The notes below the pieces were generated by a model. That model made no database searches and was not told the origin of the DNA. It worked only from the letters and a program-made list of their open reading frames with translations. DNA of 64,000 nucleotides from Torreya grandis (lineage: Eukaryota; Streptophyta; Pinopsida; Cupressales; Taxaceae), in assembly GCA_037957365.1 (NCBI GenBank), contig JARHVA010000639.1, forward strand, positions 3,569,501 through 3,633,500. Direction: 5' to 3'. The translations under genes and the position numbers were made by a program. This document shows, piece after piece, positions 23,791 through 36,700 of this stretch (positions within the stretch are counted from its first letter, which is position 1; every line of letters begins with the position of its first letter).

Positions 23791-25949
23791 TTTAATGAAG
23801 AAAGCTTTGAAAATAGAAAGACTTAAATTTCTACAAACTCTAAAAAGTGATGTTTAAAAGACAAAAGGTTCAACCTTGGTTGAAAGGGTGAAGTTACATC
23901 TCAAAAGTAGTTTGTACTGAGATTTGGCATAAAACAACCTAATGTCAAATGTCTAACATAAATTTTTTTTGAAGAAAGGTTTTGTTTTCCCAAACAAAGT
24001 CACAAAAAATGATCAGGATAGGCACTTGAACAAATAAAAAATCAATAGTGTTCAAAATTAGCTAATCATTTAACCCAAGCTATGTAACCCAAAAGAAAAA
24101 TATCTATGTACTAACCCCATGAATTGAGGCCTAAACATAAATCAATTAATGTTTATATCCAAATTTTATAGGGTTAATTGAAAATATAATGTTGAAGACT
24201 AGGATTAGACCAAACAAGCTAGACAAGAGCGGACAACATAATGATGCATAAACAAGGTCAAAATGGTATACATGACATGGTTTGAAACAATTGGTTTTTG
24301 ATACAATGGTAAACAAGTTCTTGAAACAAATTAAGTAGCCTAATGGTGTAAACATGCTTAAATGATGTGGTCAATTGTTATGTTTCAAATACTCAAAGGA
24401 AAAAAAAGATTTGACCTGATTTGGACAGCATAATGCTACCCTTTGCAACTCAAATGAGACACACACAAATAAGTTTAGCAAAAATTTCAAGGCACAAGTG
24501 TGGTGTAAAATGGCTAGCATAACATCTCTTTAAATAAAAGAGTGACATATAAATAAATTTATTCTGACATGGCTTATGAAAAAATCAACAAGTTTTAGTC
24601 TCAAAATATACCAAGCAAAAATGATCAAAATACACTAAGTATAATCATCCAAACCCTAGAAAGGGTATGGCAATATGGGGTTGACTAAACTATCAATATT
24701 TTGAATGTTTCTAGGGGAGTAAATTACATAATGAATTTCATGTCAAATGATGCAAAAGAAAAGCACAAAAATTGGGTGATTGTGGCATTGACTAGTTTTT
24801 AAAAAGTCTAGTCTTTTTTACAACCACTACATCCTATTATTCTCTCAATGTAGTGTGATGTCCAAATGTAGATATGTCCCATGTACAACTCCAATTAGGA
24901 GCCAAATTAAGTCAATGCTAGGAGGTGAAACCCAAAGTCAAAGATTCCCTAAAGAAATTGTCGGAGGTAATGATGTCCCCCTCATAAGCCAAGTTTGCAT
25001 AAAAATAAAGAAATCATAAATATAAAGACTTTAGGGTCATTTTTAAGATCACCCAAACTTTAATGAGTTTTTGGGGAGTGATTTAAACAACATTCTTTCT
25101 AAGCCTTGGACCAAGCTACTTGTAATAGGAGTGACACTTTTGATTCCAAGGGTTTCCTAAAGGGGACAAATAGAAGAGCATACACATGGCATTCCTCTTT
25201 TTTCCAAGAAAAATCTAACTTAAACAACTAAGTACATACAAAAAAATTGGAAAGGTGAGTTAATTTTTAAGCCCAAATGGAAAATGAGGTGGTGTTCATT
25301 TGACCCCTTGGTCTTAGTTATAACTTTGAAAAATAATGCTAAAAACACTTATTTAAGCACCTTAAATATTACTTTAAGCACCAAAATAATGTTCCTAATT
25401 CATTTTAATACATGAAAAATATGTTCTAAAACATGATTTATCAACCTTGAAATCTGCTAGTTACCTGTCTACCCATAAGGCATCACCCCAAAAGCAAATA
25501 TGTTAGATTAAAAACATTTTAAATAGATTTTTCAAATTTTGTAAAACATATATGAAACTTGAAGCTAAAATAATTTCAAATTATAAAAATTTATGAGAAA
25601 ACATGTGGTTTTAAAAAAAATTATCAAAAATGGAATCCATATGACCCCAAACCAAGCATTTTAAAATGGCCTATTTAGCTCTAGAGTTTTTGTTTTTAAG
25701 AAAAACATAGTGACTGACATCGGTTACACTTACTAACTAACATCAATTATACCAATAGTGATTGATGATGTCTATTCCAACTGATGATGGTTTTACTAAC
25801 CAATGTTGGTTAGTGTGTAAATCTGTGATAAATAAAAATGGCAAAATAAAGTTAGAAAATAAAATTGCAAGAGTTTTAATAATAAAAATGAAGATTTTAA
25901 AGTTTCATAATGATATTATTCATGTGTGGGATGCATCTTGTCCCATAGG
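23791..25949. other. AT-rich sequence without recognised genes
   Basis: No protein or RNA family was recognised. Near 25,715-25,815 several GACATC/GATGATG phrases cluster, with an inverted repeat CTAACCAA-TG-TTGGTTAG at 25,797-25,814. If the LTR at 25.95-27.15 kb is a 5' LTR on the minus strand, this would be its internal leader. Confidence 0.35.
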
Positions 25950-27154
25950 GTGTGCCAAGATGTAGAGAGGATTACAAAGCAAGTTAGTCAAACATTAGTC
26001 CATAAATCATGAAAAATGCATAAATAACTAACTAAATAAGCCTATCTATTCCTATGGGAATTACAAAGGCTAACAAGAAACAAATAAAATAAATCAAACA
26101 TTATATTACCTTACCAAATGGATTCACCATACCCATGTGGCTCAAAATCATGTTCTCCCTTGATCAATCATCCTTGTCCTTGTCAACAAAGGTGTCAAAC
26201 TCCTCTAATTTCTCAAGAACACTCCATAAAACCTAGGCTCATGATTCCAAATTACTAAACTAACCTATCAATGAATCTTGTAACTAATTTTAATGTTATA
26301 TTTCAAAATATTTTGGAGATAATTTTGCATAATAACTTTGCATAAATCAATCTTAAAATTCATGTCTATGGCATCTCTATTTATAGATTTTTGAGATTAG
26401 TCAGGATCAACCATGACCATCCATCTCAAGATTGAGATGTGTGGCCATCGATAATCCTAATATTTGGAATTAAACTCATAATTATCCTTGAGATAAATAA
26501 GTATTAAAGAGGCATGGGAGGCATTAACTAGGCATGGGTGACCCATAATCTTGATATTTTATGCACTTATGGCTTGATGGATGCCACCCCATAGATGATG
26601 TCATTAGGTGATGCAAATATTCAAAATCAATTTCCAATAATGAGATATTTAAAATATATATGGAATTCTTACTTAAGATCTTAAATTGGATTAATTATAT
26701 TAAGTAAGTTTAATCAAGTTTAGTGTAATTCTTTGGAAATTAGTGCACAATTAATAAAAATAGTTAGAAAGTCATATTTTTGGATCATTATTTGATTGGA
26801 GAGAAACTAGAAGGTGATGTTAGATGCATTGGAGCTATATTGCCATTTAGGATGTTTCAAACACCAAATAAAAATGGTATGTGATGTGTACTAGTGAATT
26901 AGAAGAAAAGAGTGATTGAGATCACTAAATGGAAAAATTGTCATTTTGACTTGAAATGATTTGATCAAAGTTAGTTGGCCCATAAAATGTGTTTCCCTAT
27001 TTATGGCTACTTTGACCTAAACTAGCACTTGTATGTGACAAGTTCAAACCATTTAGGGCCTTTTATGGATTTTGACCTAAAATGTACATTTAAGGGTAAT
27101 TCAAGTAAGAATGATAATTGAAACACAAATGGTTTTACGAATTGGGTGTTTACA
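25950..27154 (-). repeat. LTR of the same family as 18.3-19.5 kb, minus orientation
   Basis: On the minus strand it begins TGTAAACACCC at 27154, a common plant gypsy LTR start. It aligns with 18,313-19,515 through the TATA box (TCTATAAATAG, about 26,388) to near 25,950. The outer end abuts the direct-repeat element that begins at 27,157. The lower boundary is approximate. Confidence 0.7.
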
Positions 27155-27156
27155 AT

Positions 27157-29141
27157 TACTAGCTTACACAACCTTAAGATCAAGATAATTGCATAAGTAT
27201 TTCATAGAAGAGGTTCAATATAGAACACTAATCTAAACTTGGAAGTAGCATTGAAAAATCCCTAAATAAGGTCAAAAATGAGGACAATGGATGAGTACTA
27301 TTCTCCTTCACACAATGCCATCATGCATAACTCACCAAGCTAGATCCAAGGCCAGAGATAGGTAAAGAAAGTATCATGTTGCATCAAGAGGTAGTTCTCA
27401 CAAATTCTTGACAAGGTCAAGCCTAATCAATCTGAGCATAATTTGTAGTATCTCAAAGACTATCCCTATCTCCCAAAAAGATGGAAAAGTATAAAATTTG
27501 ACAAACCTCTATAAAGGAGAAGAGAATGGGATAATATAAGAGAAGGGAAGAAGAGAGAAGAGGGAACTTGTTTTGAGAATAATTAATGAGCTGCCAACTT
27601 TCAAGGGAATGATCCATAATAATTTAGTCCAACTAGGACATAATCTATCATGAAAAAGATAGTCTTTGTCTTAAATAACTCTCAGGTCCTTATTGTTTAT
27701 CCTATTTCAACTCAAGTCAAGCTCAAGTTTAGTTCCATGTATTTATACTAGCTTAGGTTGAACTTGAGTTTGGTTCCTTATATTTTCCACCAGCTCAGGT
27801 CCATTCATTTTATTTTCCTAAGTCAAATTGTTCCATTAATCTTAGTCAAAAATGTCCTAGCTCAATCCTTTACTCATTGGCTATTAAAATTAACTTGGAT
27901 CGTTGAACCTTTGATTCAGGTCACTCCATTGGATTTTCTAGGTACAAGCAAATGTGAGCCCTTAGATCTATCTTTGAAATGTCAAATCTATCCCTAATGG
28001 TGCCACTTGGTAATCCTACATTGATCCTTAGGATCCATTGTTATTCTGTCAGCTTCATGTGCTTACACCATGTGTCAAACTCTTGAGCCCCTTGACTACT
28101 TGACTCATCTTGCACCATTGGATCAATATGAATGATCAAGTGAGGAACATCAATCTACTAGGACCTATTATTAGAAAACCAATGGCTATTTTATGAGCTC
28201 TAAATGGACATTTATGGTCCTGTCAAATGATGTTTACATGACTATCATTGATGTTCATGTGATAGACAAATTTAATCTCAATAGGATTTTTTTTTATCGA
28301 TCTTAAACTTGATTTTGGTGTGAATGTATTATGCTGAAGGTCCATCTTTGAAGATTTATATGTTTATCCAAAAAGCTTGTGTAGATATGAAAATTTTAGA
28401 GGATGATCTTGGCATGTAGATCTATAATTATGCATTATCCATTTTTTTCATGAGGATTTTGAGTGAAGATATTAAATGCACAACTTGGATAGTCCATTTG
28501 ATCTTTCATGACATCCTAGTCATGGTCTAGTCAAAAATGGCTAAGTATGGAAACTTGGCAAATTCTGTTTGGGGAGCCAACTTTGAACATGAATAACTTT
28601 CATCATGCTTAGATGCATGGCTTGAAACTTAGCACATTATAATTATGGAATAATGTAGAAAACCCATCTAACCATTTTATCCTAAGAATAACACATGTTT
28701 GATATATATCATTATCAAAAAATCCACTTAGCTCGATTTGAGCTTCTTTTCAAATTGGCTAAGTATGGAAACGTATAAAATTTTTGTTGAGAGGCCAACT
28801 TTGAGTCTTCATATCTTCTATTGTGCTTAGTCAGATGACCTAAAATTTGTCACATATGTTCTTGGGGATAAAATGAAAAGACCCATATGACCATTTATTC
28901 TTGAATCATCCACATGTGGAAATTATGGCATTATCAAACTATCTACTCAAAATTTCTACAACTAGCCCCAAAATGTCTAGATAAACACAATGAAGAACTA
29001 TATGAATGCCATGCACTTGCATACTCATTCCAAGCACTCTTGACATTTTTTAGGTTCTCTAAAACTTGTCTATTTGATAATCTATTAGGAACATGATCCA
29101 TATGGGTAAAATATTGGTATGTGAGCCAAAATTGGCCAACA
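27157..29141 (-). repeat. direct repeat (putative 3' LTR)
   Basis: 1985 bp. Compared with the upper copy it lacks about 470 bp after position 27,670. The upper copy has extra sequence there, from about 32,520 to 32,995. Confidence 0.7.
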
Positions 29142-29639
29142 TCTTAGGTGACTCACATGGATTGCATGCTTGTCTATGTAAGAGAACCTAGACCAGTTTG
29201 CTTGACTAGTCCATTGGGAATGGATTGTCCACTTTGTAACTGAGATGAACCTATCTTGAATCAATAAATACCAAAATAACCAAATAATAAAGTTTCCAAG
29301 GCACTTTTTAAAAATAAACAATAGAATAGAAAGGAAAATGTACATAAGGTACTTAGAGAAAAGCATAAAATCTACCTACCCTAGACTAACTAGTCAAAAT
29401 GGACTCTATACAAAACCATTATCTAGTTATAAAAAATAACTTCCCTTCCTCACTAATATAATATAATTTATAGGATTTAGGATAGCCAACCAAAATAAAC
29501 TTACCCACCCAATTTTATTGATTGGATATACAAGCATCTTGGAGTGGATAGGCAAGTTGATCTTGTTCTTCTTGATACTCAAATTTGTGCTATAAATTAA
29601 GAAAAACCTATGATGGCTCCTCTTTATCATCTTACAATT

Positions 29640-31705
29640 AAGCTATGTATTTTATAGGACATCCTCTTATCAATAAAAACATTGAGAAATCATAGTTTAC
29701 TTGGATTTTGCACTTTATTGTCCCATCATCATGCTCCTTGGACATAATTAGATCATAGTCTCCTTGGAGGAGAACACAGCCTGCTCCCAATATCTTGAAC
29801 AAGTCCTTCAACTCCTTTTCACTTGGTGTGTGAAAATTGATTTTGATTTTATTAGGATCTTCTTCCTAAAGTACATGTTTATATGAAAATCTCTATTCAC
29901 CATCAACATTATCCTCTATCACACAAGGTGGTGGTTCATCCAACTGCATTTATTAATCATTCAAGATGTCATATTCATCCACCTCATTCAAGGTTTCATA
30001 TTGTTCCTCAACTATAAATTAGGGTTGATTTAATTGTCCAAGGTCTAACAAGACACCTTTATCTTGATCAAGGTCTGATTTCCCTTTTTTATCTTTAACT
30101 CATCAGGGCTACCTTATTTTGATAAATCATCCTAAAGTAAACCATCCTCTAGTTCCTAGTCCTGATCCTCTTCTTGATCTATGTAGAATGGACCTTTAGT
30201 AGTCCAATAAAAATATGTTTTATTTTCAACTTGTGAATTATCCTCATCAGGATCCAATTAATTAGTGTTAGAGTCATGCCAAGAAGGTTGGTTCAAACTT
30301 GATTCTTCCCCTTCTAGATGAAGTGGACTACCCATCATGATCTCTTCATCATAGACATTTGCATTTTACACTTCAAGTTCACCTATGACTACAAGCTTCT
30401 ACTCTTTCCTTTGTATAATAGGCTCTTCCTTTAAGAGGGAGATGGTGGGAGGGTTAATAATTTCACCTTGCTTGCATCTTAGGAGGTTATTCTTCTAGCT
30501 AGGGACTTTGAATGGTCTCTTTGGTGGATCTTGAGGGAAGGAGAGAGAGTCTTAGAACTCTTATACACCAAGCTCATTGAGCTGAGCTATGGTTACTTGA
30601 TTTACTTTTGGTATAACTATTTCCTCCTCTAAGACTGTCTATTAGACTACCTCAACTAGCACCTCCTCTTTTTGAAAGCCTTCCTAAATTGACTTCTATG
30701 AGGGAAAAGTATAGGGAGTAGCCTCTTTTTCTTGAACCAATTCTAGACCTTCATCACTAATACCTCATCCTTTTTCTACATGCCTTCCATAACCAATTTC
30801 TATGAGGGGAATGTGTAGGAAACAATTATCTTTTCTTTATTTTGACTCGCTTCCTCTTTCCTCATCTTTATCTCAAACTCTTTGATCTATCTATTTATAT
30901 TCTCTTTGAAAATCCTTTCTTTAAGTTGTTCAGTGGCCTTATGAAAATAAGGAACACAATAGGGCTGATATGAGGTACAAGAGTAGTCTTGAGGAAGATA
31001 AGTGGGATATTGGATATCAACAATAGGATGTTCCACAATAGTCTCCTTTTTTCTTTGAATGCTTGTTTAGATTAAATTCCAAGAAGGGAAAGTCTAAGGA
31101 ATACATGAAGAACTTAGATCATAAGAGGGGTTAGTTAGAGTAATTATTTGGGGAAGGATGGGTGGACTATATGAGGGCTAAGGTGGTGGATATAAAGCTA
31201 CATAAGGTTGATGGAAAGGGACCTAATATATTTTCTCTCTCAATAGGTACCTATTTCTCTTTCATTAATTGCAATGCACCTCTTATGTCATGAACGATGT
31301 GATCAATGATATATTAACCATCTCCCCTCTCTATATTAAGGCTTGTCATGTATTTTGATAGCTTGAGAGGATTTGCCTCCAACTTAAAATGGATTGGTTT
31401 GGGGAAAAACTAGGGACACTTTGAGCCTAAAAAGGCTACTGCACTAAATCTTAAGAAACACTTGGGGTGAAGCCATAAACATTGCTAATTTCATATGAAG
31501 GATGTTGAGGTAGAGAAAAAACATTTTGATCAAAATATGATTGATTATACATACTAGATAATGATGATTAGGTACTTGGACTATTCAAACCAGCTGATAG
31601 ATTCTTAGAGTCACCATTGATGTTTGTATACCTCCAAAGATTGATATGTAGAAAAAAAACATCAAAAATACTTTTACTGCTTTGGACCTTAGTCCCATTA
31701 GGCAT
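29640..31705 (-). pseudogene. long unidentified reading frame inside the 27-34 kb element
   Basis: From the Met at 31,705 the minus strand keeps one frame for roughly 320 codons, to about 30,745. It then changes frame once and continues for about 190 codons, and a further change leads to a last block ending near 29,639. Some 16 stops interrupt the first block. Most are TAA/TAG, and many sit where Gln would suit a Gln/Pro/Ser-rich chain. Readable stretches include 'FDQNVFSLPQHPSYEISNVY', 'VEHPIVDIQYPTYLPQDYS', 'DPPKRPFKVPS', 'KTYFYWTTKGPFYIDQEED' and 'INFHTPSEKELKDLFKILGA'. The middle is very acidic. There is no zinc knuckle, D-S/T-G, YVDD or HHCC motif. Coding sequence also seems to extend upstream of 31,705. 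It may be an unusual gag or an accessory ORF. The product is unknown. Confidence 0.5.
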
Positions 31706-32001
31706 GCCATAAACTATAATGAAATTAATGTGTAACCTTAGAGAGGTTTCTTAAGGATCTCTCCCATCAAGTCAAAATATTGAAACAACCCCAAGCTATG
31801 GGTAACTTATGTTGGTGTTCACCCTCTAGAGTAGGCTGACTTCCTCTTTGATGCTCACCTAAACTAATGCTAAGCTAATGATTCACATGAAAAGGTTCAA
31901 AAAGGGGATGAGGTCTCCTAAGAAAGTTAACCAGGTGATGCAAAAAAATTAAAAGGGAAACTCCCATAAGCTTGAACCCACACTTTATCTATAGAAGATA
32001 G

Positions 32002-34462
32002 TACTAGCTTACACAACCTCAACATCAAGCTAATTAAAAAAGTATTTCATAGAAGAGGTTCAAAGTCAAACACTAATCTAGACCTAAAAGTAGCATTAAA
32101 AAATCACTCAAAAAGGTCAAAAAGGAGGATAATGGATGAGTAAGATTCTCCCTCACATAATACCATCATGCATAACTCACCAAACTAGATCTAAGGAAAG
32201 AGATAGGCAAATAAAGTCTCATATTGCATCAAGAGGTAGTTCTTACAAATGCTTGATAGGGTTGAGCCTAATGAAGCTGAGAAAACTTTGGAGTATCCTA
32301 AAGAGTATCCCTATCTCCCAAAAAAATGGAAAAGTCTAAAATATGAGAACATCTACAAAGGAGAAGATAATAGGATAATATAGGAGAAGGAAAGAAGAAA
32401 GAAGAGGGAACATGCTTCAATAACAATTAAGGAGCTACTAACTTTTAATGGAATGTTCCACCATGCTTTAGTCCAATCAAGATGTAATCAATCATGAATA
32501 AGATAGTCTTTATTTTTCCTAATGGCCTCTAATAAATATATGAGAAGACAAGAGTTTTGCCAAAAATGGTGAGTCAGGATCTTGTTTACGAAAAGGACCC
32601 TTAAGCACTCTAAAAATATATTAAATGCTTAGGCTACTTATCTAACCACCATATCTCTATATTTGATGTTTTATGCATCTTTCACTTGGATTTTTCATAA
32701 GGACAAAACCCTCACATAGATAAACCTGACTAAGTTTTGGTTATGTTTGCTTTGGGTGGATATATATCAGGAGCATGGCTTGAGATGTTCTTTCATTGAT
32801 TACACATAGCTGATCCTTGATTTGAGAAACAGACATAGGTTTACTAAGAGTAAAACCAATCTAAGATTTTTGGTTTTCTTATAGTTCATATAGATGGTAC
32901 TCTACTTGATGCCCAGTCCCTTTTATAATAAGTTGTCACCCTTTTGGCCTATATTAGGTCTAAAAGACCTATTTTAACTCTAAGGAGCTCTATAGGCAAT
33001 GTTTGGTCCTTATTATTTAGCCTAGTTTGACTTAGGTCAAGATCGAGCTTAGTTCCATGTCTTTACACCATATTGGGTTAAACTTGAGCTTGGTTCCTTA
33101 TATTTTCCATCAGCTTAGGTCTATTCATTTTCTTTGCTTGAGTCAAACTACTCCATTGACCTTAGTCAAAAATATCTTGGTTCGGTCCTTTATTCATTAG
33201 CTATCAAAATTGACTCAAATTATTTATCCTTTGTCTTAGCTTGATCCATTAGATTTTCCAAGTACAAATAAATGTGAGCCCTTAGATCTATCTTTGAAAT
33301 GTCAACTCCATACCCACTATTGTCACTTGGCAATCTTATATTGATCCTCAACATCCATTTTCAGTCTATCAACCTCATCCACTTATGCCACATGTCAACC
33401 TTTCAATCCCCTTGATTACTTGACTCATATTGCATCGTTAGATTAAGATGTATGATCAAGCAAGGACCATAGATCTTCTAGGACCCACAATTTAAAAACT
33501 AATGGCTATTTTATGAGCTTAAAATTGGCATCTGTGTTCTTGTCAAATGATGTTTGCATGACCATCATTATCATTTTCAAAACCATCAAATTTAATCTCA
33601 ATAGTATTTGTTTTTATCGAGCTTAAAATTGGCATTGGCATAAATGTCTTATGTTGTAGGTTCATCTTTGAAGATTTATATCTTGAGTTGGAAAGCTCAC
33701 ATGGGCATGAAAATTTTAGAGGATGATCCTAGCATGTAAATCTAAAATTACATGTGATATGATGGTCATGTGAGGCTTTTGAGTGAAGGTGTTAAATTCA
33801 CAATTTGGTTGGTATATTTACTCTTGAATGACATTGTGGTGATGGTCTAGTCAAAAATGTCTAAGTATGGAAATATGGAAAATTCTATCTGAGGAGCTAA
33901 CTTTGAACATGAATAACTTTCATTACACTTAGATGCATCACCTAAAGCTTATCATCTTGTAACTAAGGACTAAGATAAACAAACCCATATAATAATTTTA
34001 TCCTAAGACATCTACATGTGTGAGATATAACATTATCAAACTACCCACTTGACTCTATTTGAGCTACTTTGTAAATTGGTTAAATATGAAAGCTTAGCAA
34101 AAATTATCTAAGATGCCAACTTTGAGTCTTCATATCTTCTACTATGTTTAGTCATATGACCCAAAACTTGGTACATATGTTCTTGGGGATAATATGAATA
34201 GACCCATATGACCATTTCTTATTGAATCATCCACACATGGAAATGATAGTGTCAACAAACTACCTACTTAGAGTTTATACAACTAGCCCCAAAATGTCTA
34301 GATGAACACAATGAAGAACCAGATGAATACCATGTACTTCCATACTCATTACAAGCTCTATTGACATTTTTTAGGGTCTCTAAAACCTATCTATCTGATC
34401 ATGTATTAGCAACCTGATCCATATGGGTACAAGCTTGGTATGTGGGCAAACATTGGCCTATA
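32002..34462 (-). repeat. direct repeat (putative 5' LTR)
   Basis: 2461 bp, the longer copy of the pair. By eye it is clearly diverged from 27,157-29,141 throughout, which points to an old insertion. Confidence 0.7.
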
Positions 34463-36260
34463 GAACCTCTTCAATAAACATTATCAAAATAAAAGATACG
34501 CATCATGTGTGTTAGGTTGAAAATATATGATATCTACGTAATAAACCAATATAATGTGTACATATCACATCAAAATGTAAAATAGTTTGATAATAAGTTG
34601 TCAATGTATGATTTATGTTAGATCTAACATTCATAAGGTTGTCAAGATAGATATACCAATGTACACATGTATATGAACAATAAATCTGAATACAATTTGA
34701 GTAAACTACTTAGGTGGATGGGGCATGATGTCCATTAAGGAACCTTAGAAGGGAGGAGAGATGCATGAGGCCCCTTATGGCATCCAAATTTCATGTTAAA
34801 GTAATAAGTAATATATAATTCCCATGGTCATGATGCATACATAAAATCATGCATACAAACACATGAGTCAAACAATGTACTTCAAGGGGCCACAATACAA
34901 GGGACATGGGCACATGTCACTAAGTATAAGAAAGAAACACATATAAAGGCATGTTAAAATATCCACATACACAAATAGAAAGTAAGGTTGTCATAGAGAC
35001 ACATAGAAGGACATGTCCAAATGTCCACATACACAATCAATAAGCACACACAAGGACATCGTAACATATCCAAAGTATACACACAATGAAAGGAATTGGA
35101 TTAGATCCATATAATAATAGCATATTAAAATTACCTCGAGTATATGTATAATTAAATATACACAATAAAATCTAAACTAGTAAATCTAGGAATGAAAGTA
35201 TGCATAATCATGTGGTACAAATCTGTATAAAATCAAAGATGTACATAAGTTGAGTCTATAGTATTATTAGTTGACAAAAAATCAGTATAGTATAGGATGA
35301 TCAATATCAAGATATAATTAGTGTTAAATCTTTGATGTGGAGTATATAAATATATAACCTAGAAAATTAGAATTTGTGTGTATGATTCCCCCAAAGGGAT
35401 AATATAGTAATGTTGAACTGATGTATATGTGTATGTAGCCATGATGGGTAGATAGTAGCAAATCTGGATCTATGTAGAGAACTAGAGTCCTATATTAATC
35501 TAAAAACACTCGAAGGGAACAATTGAAGCATGTATATATGATAAAATTAAATATAATAACATAGATAACATATGTAGTACCTGGAACATAGAGGGAATGT
35601 AAACATGGAAATGGTTACAATCTAAAAAATTATATTTTCTAAGCAAATATTTGAATGTTTTTGTATTTTTGAACATATTATATCGTTTTTGTGTTTTCTA
35701 AGTATAACCTATGTACAAGCAACATGAAAATGAAACTATATAAAAGGATCAAGATAAGAGAAACTATGTATAAGTAACAAGATAAAATATGAACTGATGA
35801 ATCTTATAATAGTCTCACTATCAAGGTGACCTATATCAAGTAAAGGATGAATGACCACATGTGGTGTGTGAGGAAGTATCTAAGATCTAGGAACTAGGTG
35901 TACTAAATAATCTATAGCTAAAGATGACTACAAAGTGTGGCCATTAATAAATGGATTTGATTGAATTGGCCTATGAATTGTGGGGCTCTTAGGGACCCAT
36001 TTATTAGAGTAATCTATAACTAGCATGAATTATATATGTGAAGTGTTGTGAGGACTCAATGACACTAATTTGGGAGTGAATAGGGTAGATATATGATCTC
36101 TAGAATCCATAATATGTCTCTTATGTAGGAATATCACTAAAAAAGGTTTGAATGAGAGAGTGTGTATACATGGTAATGTTGTATAAGTAGACCTCACTTA
36201 CACTGGTGACTCAAACTATATATAACATGTGGTAATGGGTGGAATGATTACTGGTGATTG
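34463..36260. other. AT-rich sequence with a degenerate repeat, no recognised gene
   Basis: No RT or integrase motif was found here, although it lies downstream of the gag-protease remnant on the minus strand. Three loose copies of a 50-65 bp unit with 'acacat...ggacat..aaatatcca' occur at about 34,929-35,084. Confidence 0.4.
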
Positions 36261-36700
36261 TTATGTAACTAGATGTGGAGTTGGTAAAATATACTCATAT
36301 GGAATGCCCTCAAATGTAATAATTTGAGTAGCATGTATATACTTAATAAATATATGTACAATGGAGGGAATGGTTTAGATTTATTGTATCCAAAGCCTAC
36401 CCAATAACATATCAAATATTATGGCACTAGGTACAATTATGAATCTATTAACTACATGTGCAAGCCTAATTTATAATGAAATTATGATCTCCTTGATGGG
36501 GCTTTGGATATGGCCACTGAAGCCATAAATAATTATATTTGTCAAAGAAATATTTTGATTTAAATATTCCAAATGGTGTATAAGTGTAATAATACACATA
36601 TTAATGCTTGACCCATTATCAACCATGGCACTTCGAATAGGATGATGATCAATATAAACTCATACAAAGAGTGCATATAAATTTGAGTCATCGTCAATGA
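36261..36700 (-). pseudogene. Ty3/gypsy aspartic protease (retropepsin)
   Basis: The minus strand reads 'HHPIRSAMVDNGSSINMC' at about 36,655-36,602. The catalytic Asp is followed by Asn-Gly, as in many plant gypsy proteases (V-D-[GN]-G-[SA]). It is followed by 'IYGFSGHIQSPIKEI', then 'VPSAIIFDMLLGRLWIQ' at about 36,445-36,395, matching the 'f.lLLGRPWI' strand of the family. After two stops the frame continues 'IPSIVHIFIKYIH', matching the 'vpSslhq.lkf' tail typical of Tat/Ogre-like elements. The enzyme would cut the Gag-Pol polyprotein. Three in-frame stops make it dead. It follows gag on the same strand after a frame change near 36,700. Confidence 0.85.

Larger units (their letters stand above)
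27157..34462 (-). mobile_element. LTR-type element with 2.0/2.5-kb direct repeats and an unidentified internal protein
   Basis: The stretch 27,157-29,141 recurs at 32,002-34,462 in the same orientation, with about 2.86 kb between. The copies begin at TACTAGCTTACACAACCT and end near TTGGCC. Read on the minus strand the lower copy starts TGTTGGCCAA, and the upper copy has TATAGGCC there. The internal region holds a long degenerate minus-strand reading frame that matches no gag, protease, RT or integrase I recognise. I infer an old element without pol (LARD-like). A clear PBS, PPT and TSD were not found, so a large tandem duplication is not fully excluded. Confidence 0.65.

Noticed and set aside
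31985..32001. Possible PBS next to the 32.0-34.5 kb repeat
   Set aside because: The sequence after the repeat on the minus strand (CTATCTTCTATAG) shows no convincing complementarity to a tRNA 3' end that I recognise.
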